NCBI GenBank assembly: GCA_903871935.1
Contig: CAIQIQ010000129.1
Coordinates: forward strand, 1-51,689
DNA from: an uncultured Phycisphaerales bacterium
GTDB taxonomy: Bacteria > Planctomycetota > Phycisphaerae > Tepidisphaerales > Tepidisphaeraceae
DNA length: 51,689 nucleotides
Reading direction: 5' to 3'
The position numbers and the translations under genes were made by a program. Within the stretch, counting starts at the first letter, position 1. Each line of letters opens with the position of its first letter. The notes beneath the pieces are model-generated. The model was not told the origin of the DNA and made no database searches. It saw nothing but the letters and a program-made list of their open reading frames with translations. Positions 49,765 through 51,689 of the stretch are shown piece after piece.

Positions 49765-51150
49765 TCAGAAAGTGAGGGTGGTGAGGCGGGTGGCGACGGG
49801 GCGGTTGAAGACGAGGAGGCGGAATTCACCGATGCGCTGGAAGCCGATGGCTTCGTAGGCATGCTGGGCGGGGATGTTCTCTATGGCGGTGAAGAGCACG
49901 CAATGCTCGACGCCGCGCTCGCGGGCGGCGAGGAGTGATGCGGCGACGACGCAGCGGGCGTAGCCCTGGCTGCGCAGGCTGGGCGGGGTGTAGACGCCGG
50001 CAACCTGGACGACTTCGGCGGCGCCGGCACCGAATCCGGTGGTGGCGAGCAGGCGATTTTCCTGTTCGAGGACCCAGCGATGTTCCACCTGGCCGGCCAT
50101 GCGCTCGAGATTCGCTTCGATTTCGGAGGGACGGAGACGGCGTTTGTAGGTTTCGGCGTTGGAGTTGATGATCCAACCGGTGACGACGGACATGTCGCGC
50201 GGCTCGGCGGGGCGGGCTTTTACCTGGCCGGACAGAAGTTGGGTGGGGATTTCCAGCTTCTGCAGGTCCAGCGCATAGAGGATTTCGTGCGAGTCGAGCA
50301 TGATGCTCTCGCGCTGGTGGGCGGCGAGGCCCAGCACTTCGCTGACGCGTTGGGCCTGGGTGGCAATGCCGACGACGCCTTCCATCGGCCGGGCGCTGGC
50401 GGCGACGGACACGCGGACCAGTTCATCAAGCCGGCGCGGCGCCTGCGGCAGGAGCATGCCGTTGCCGCAGAAGGAGGTCAGGCCAACGAGTTGGTTGCCT
50501 TCAAAGGCGCCGAACCACAGGCCCTGCTGCGGAGAGTTGCCATCGGCGAAACCGCAGCGACGCAGGTTGCTCAGGAGCATGACGGACGTGTCGCGGTGCT
50601 TGAGGAGGAAGGCCTCAACAATCTCTTCATCGCCATGATCGAGCCGGCGAATGTACCAGGGCAATGGCTCGGAAAGGGGCATTACCATGCGGACCAGCGG
50701 GGTGCTGACATCGTTGACTTCAAATGCGTCGATGAGCTGGAAGCCACGGTGGAGAAACCAGTCGAGGACGATGCGGTGTCGGCCCAGCGCTGCGAGTTGG
50801 ATCGCGGGGGAGCCATCGCGTCGGGCCAGATCAGCAACGGCGGCGATGATGCGGCTGCCGATACCACGGCGCTCCAGGCCGGGGTGAACGGCGAGGCGGG
50901 AGAGTTCCATGGGACCGGGCGGAGTTGGGCGGGTGGCGACGCACCCCTGGATCTGGCCGGCATCTTCCCAGACATGGAACGCATAGCCCGCGCGGCAGTC
51001 GCGAACGAGCGAGGGCAGATCATAGTTCGCGGGGTAGATCGGGCAGGTATAACGGCTGGCGCCAAAGCGATGCGCCGGCCAGGCGAAAGCATCGCGCAGG
51101 AGCGCTGCGATACTCTGATGATCAGCCTCGGTTGCTGGACGAAACGGCAT
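49765..51150 (-). CDS. tandem GNAT-type acetyltransferase
   Basis: A 461-residue protein with an N-terminal GNAT domain (about 1-150; SRLAVHPGLERRGIGSRII) and a C-terminal GNAT domain (about 300-461; AGVYTPPSLRSQGYARCVV). It differs in order and sequence from the paired GNAT protein at 38770. It starts at ATG 51150, 20 bp after the ruvB stop, so it probably follows ruvB in one operon. An in-frame GTG at 51171 would overlap ruvB. Confidence 0.85.
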   Translation of the reverse strand: MPFRPATEADHQSIAALLRDAFAWPAHRFGASRYTCPIYPANYDLPSLVRDCRAGYAFHVWEDAGQIQGCVATRPTPPGPMELSRLAVHPGLERRGIGSRIIAAVADLARRDGSPAIQLAALGRHRIVLDWFLHRGFQLIDAFEVNDVSTPLVRMVMPLSEPLPWYIRRLDHGDEEIVEAFLLKHRDTSVMLLSNLRRCGFADGNSPQQGLWFGAFEGNQLVGLTSFCGNGMLLPQAPRRLDELVRVSVAASARPMEGVVGIATQAQRVSEVLGLAAHQRESIMLDSHEILYALDLQKLEIPTQLLSGQVKARPAEPRDMSVVTGWIINSNAETYKRRLRPSEIEANLERMAGQVEHRWVLEQENRLLATTGFGAGAAEVVQVAGVYTPPSLRSQGYARCVVAASLLAARERGVEHCVLFTAIENIPAQHAYEAIGFQRIGEFRLLVFNRPVATRLTTLTF

Positions 51151-51170
51151 GGTTGGTCTCGTTAGGCACA

Positions 51171-51689
51171 CTAAAACAATGAGCCGTTGTCGCTGGGTTC
51201 TGGCTCGGGTGGCGGGGTGTATTTCAGACCGAGATGGTCATAGGCGGTCTTGGTGGCACGGCGGCCCTGGCGGGTGCGGATGACGAGGGTCTGCTGCAGC
51301 AGGTAGGGTTCGATGACATCGACGAGGGTGTCGATCTCCTCGCCCATGGTGGCGGCGATGGCTTCGATGCCGGCCGGCCCGCCACCGTACACCTCGATCA
51401 GGATCCTGAGGAAAGTGCGGTCCTGGTCGTCGAGGCCCTTGGTGTCGATGCCTTCGAGCTTGAGGGCATCCTGGGTCATGGGCATGGTGATCTTGCCGGT
51501 GCTCTTGACCATGGCGAAGTCACGCACGCGGCGGAGAAGGCGATTGGCGACGCGGGGGGTGCCGCGCGAACGGCGGGCCAGTTCCCAGAGGGCGGCATCG
51601 TCGGCGTTGAGCTTGAGCAGGACGATGTTGGCCGAGAGGATCTGATGCAGAGATTCGGGGCTGTAGAACTGCAGGTTGAGCGGCAGGCC
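51171..51689 (-). CDS. ruvB: Holliday junction helicase RuvB (3' part)
   Basis: The window ends inside this gene; 172 C-terminal residues are visible. Key segments are QFYSPESLHQIL, ARRSRGTPRVANRLLRRVRD, VYGGGPAGIEAIAATMGEE and DVIEPYLLQQTLVIRTRQGR, which match the small AAA+ and winged-helix domains of RuvB, the motor that moves Holliday junctions with RuvA. The Walker motifs lie beyond the window. Intact as far as seen, stop TAG at 51171-51173. Confidence 0.95.
   Translation of the reverse strand, partial: GLPLNLQFYSPESLHQILSANIVLLKLNADDAALWELARRSRGTPRVANRLLRRVRDFAMVKSTGKITMPMTQDALKLEGIDTKGLDDQDRTFLRILIEVYGGGPAGIEAIAATMGEEIDTLVDVIEPYLLQQTLVIRTRQGRRATKTAYDHLGLKYTPPPEPEPSDNGSLF

Overview
The window is a GC-rich chromosomal stretch from a bacterium that I place in the Planctomycetota, most likely class Phycisphaerae (Tepidisphaera/WD2101-like). 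The basis is the 16S rRNA gene at 18203-19708, which has a planctomycete-type region around the 1100 primer site and stands apart from 23S and 5S. The protein content fits: Gfo/Idh/MocA oxidoreductase, YdjY-domain protein, Asp-box propeller, heparinase II/III-like protein, DUF1559-like pseudopilin and many secreted carbohydrate-active proteins. The rank below phylum is inference from memory, not a database result. Shine-Dalgarno sequences matching the CCTCC tail of the 16S are common and were used to choose starts.

Layout. 1-5600: the tail of an IS5-type transposase, a nucleoside-sugar epimerase-like protein, PolX, a UPF0175/DUF3368 toxin-antitoxin pair, a Gfo/Idh/MocA oxidoreductase and a MESH1-like HD hydrolase. 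5768-9375: a secreted heparinase-like protein, a YdjY-domain protein and GalU. 9776-14124: a regulatory patch with a KGG-repeat protein, a 55-residue protein, a WYL regulator, an ECF sigma factor fused to a PheS-like synthetase core, and a divergent methyltransferase behind an attenuator-like leader. 14217-16921: a beta-helix protein and a family 25 glycosyltransferase in one operon, then a membrane protein with an L7/L12-like tail. 17116-19878: an mcrC remnant, then an isolated 16S rRNA transcription unit with promoter, boxA-like site, long leader and intrinsic terminator.

20025-29206: a zinc-ribbon/vWA-like membrane protein and a small zincin precede a four-gene operon. Its products are a periplasmic adaptor, a GAF-GAF-TM-adaptor protein, a PqqD-M50 protease-adaptor fusion and a short SecA-like ATPase. 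This looks like a self-contained export or envelope-sensing machine. 29188-37741: a DUF457 membrane protein, a cyclophilin, a three-gene sugar operon (PfkB kinase, AgaS-like SIS protein, GatZ/KbaZ-like protein), a DUF2089/pentapeptide-repeat pair sharing a short helical motif, a PhyH-like dioxygenase and an HD protein. 37941-51689: secreted DUF1080-like and Asp-box proteins, two tandem-GNAT proteins, a PEP-mutase-like protein, an S51-type peptidase, an APH-like kinase, a secreted glycoside-hydrolase-like protein, an ankyrin protein made of two duplicated halves, a TPM-domain protein, a pseudopilin-like protein and the 3' part of ruvB.

The three items I consider most likely to be new biology are the ECF sigma-PheS fusion (11857-13116), the mutually exclusive hairpins with a short leader ORF next to it (13209-13383), and the SecA-like/M50/adaptor operon (22057-29206). 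No CRISPR array and no tRNA gene was seen.
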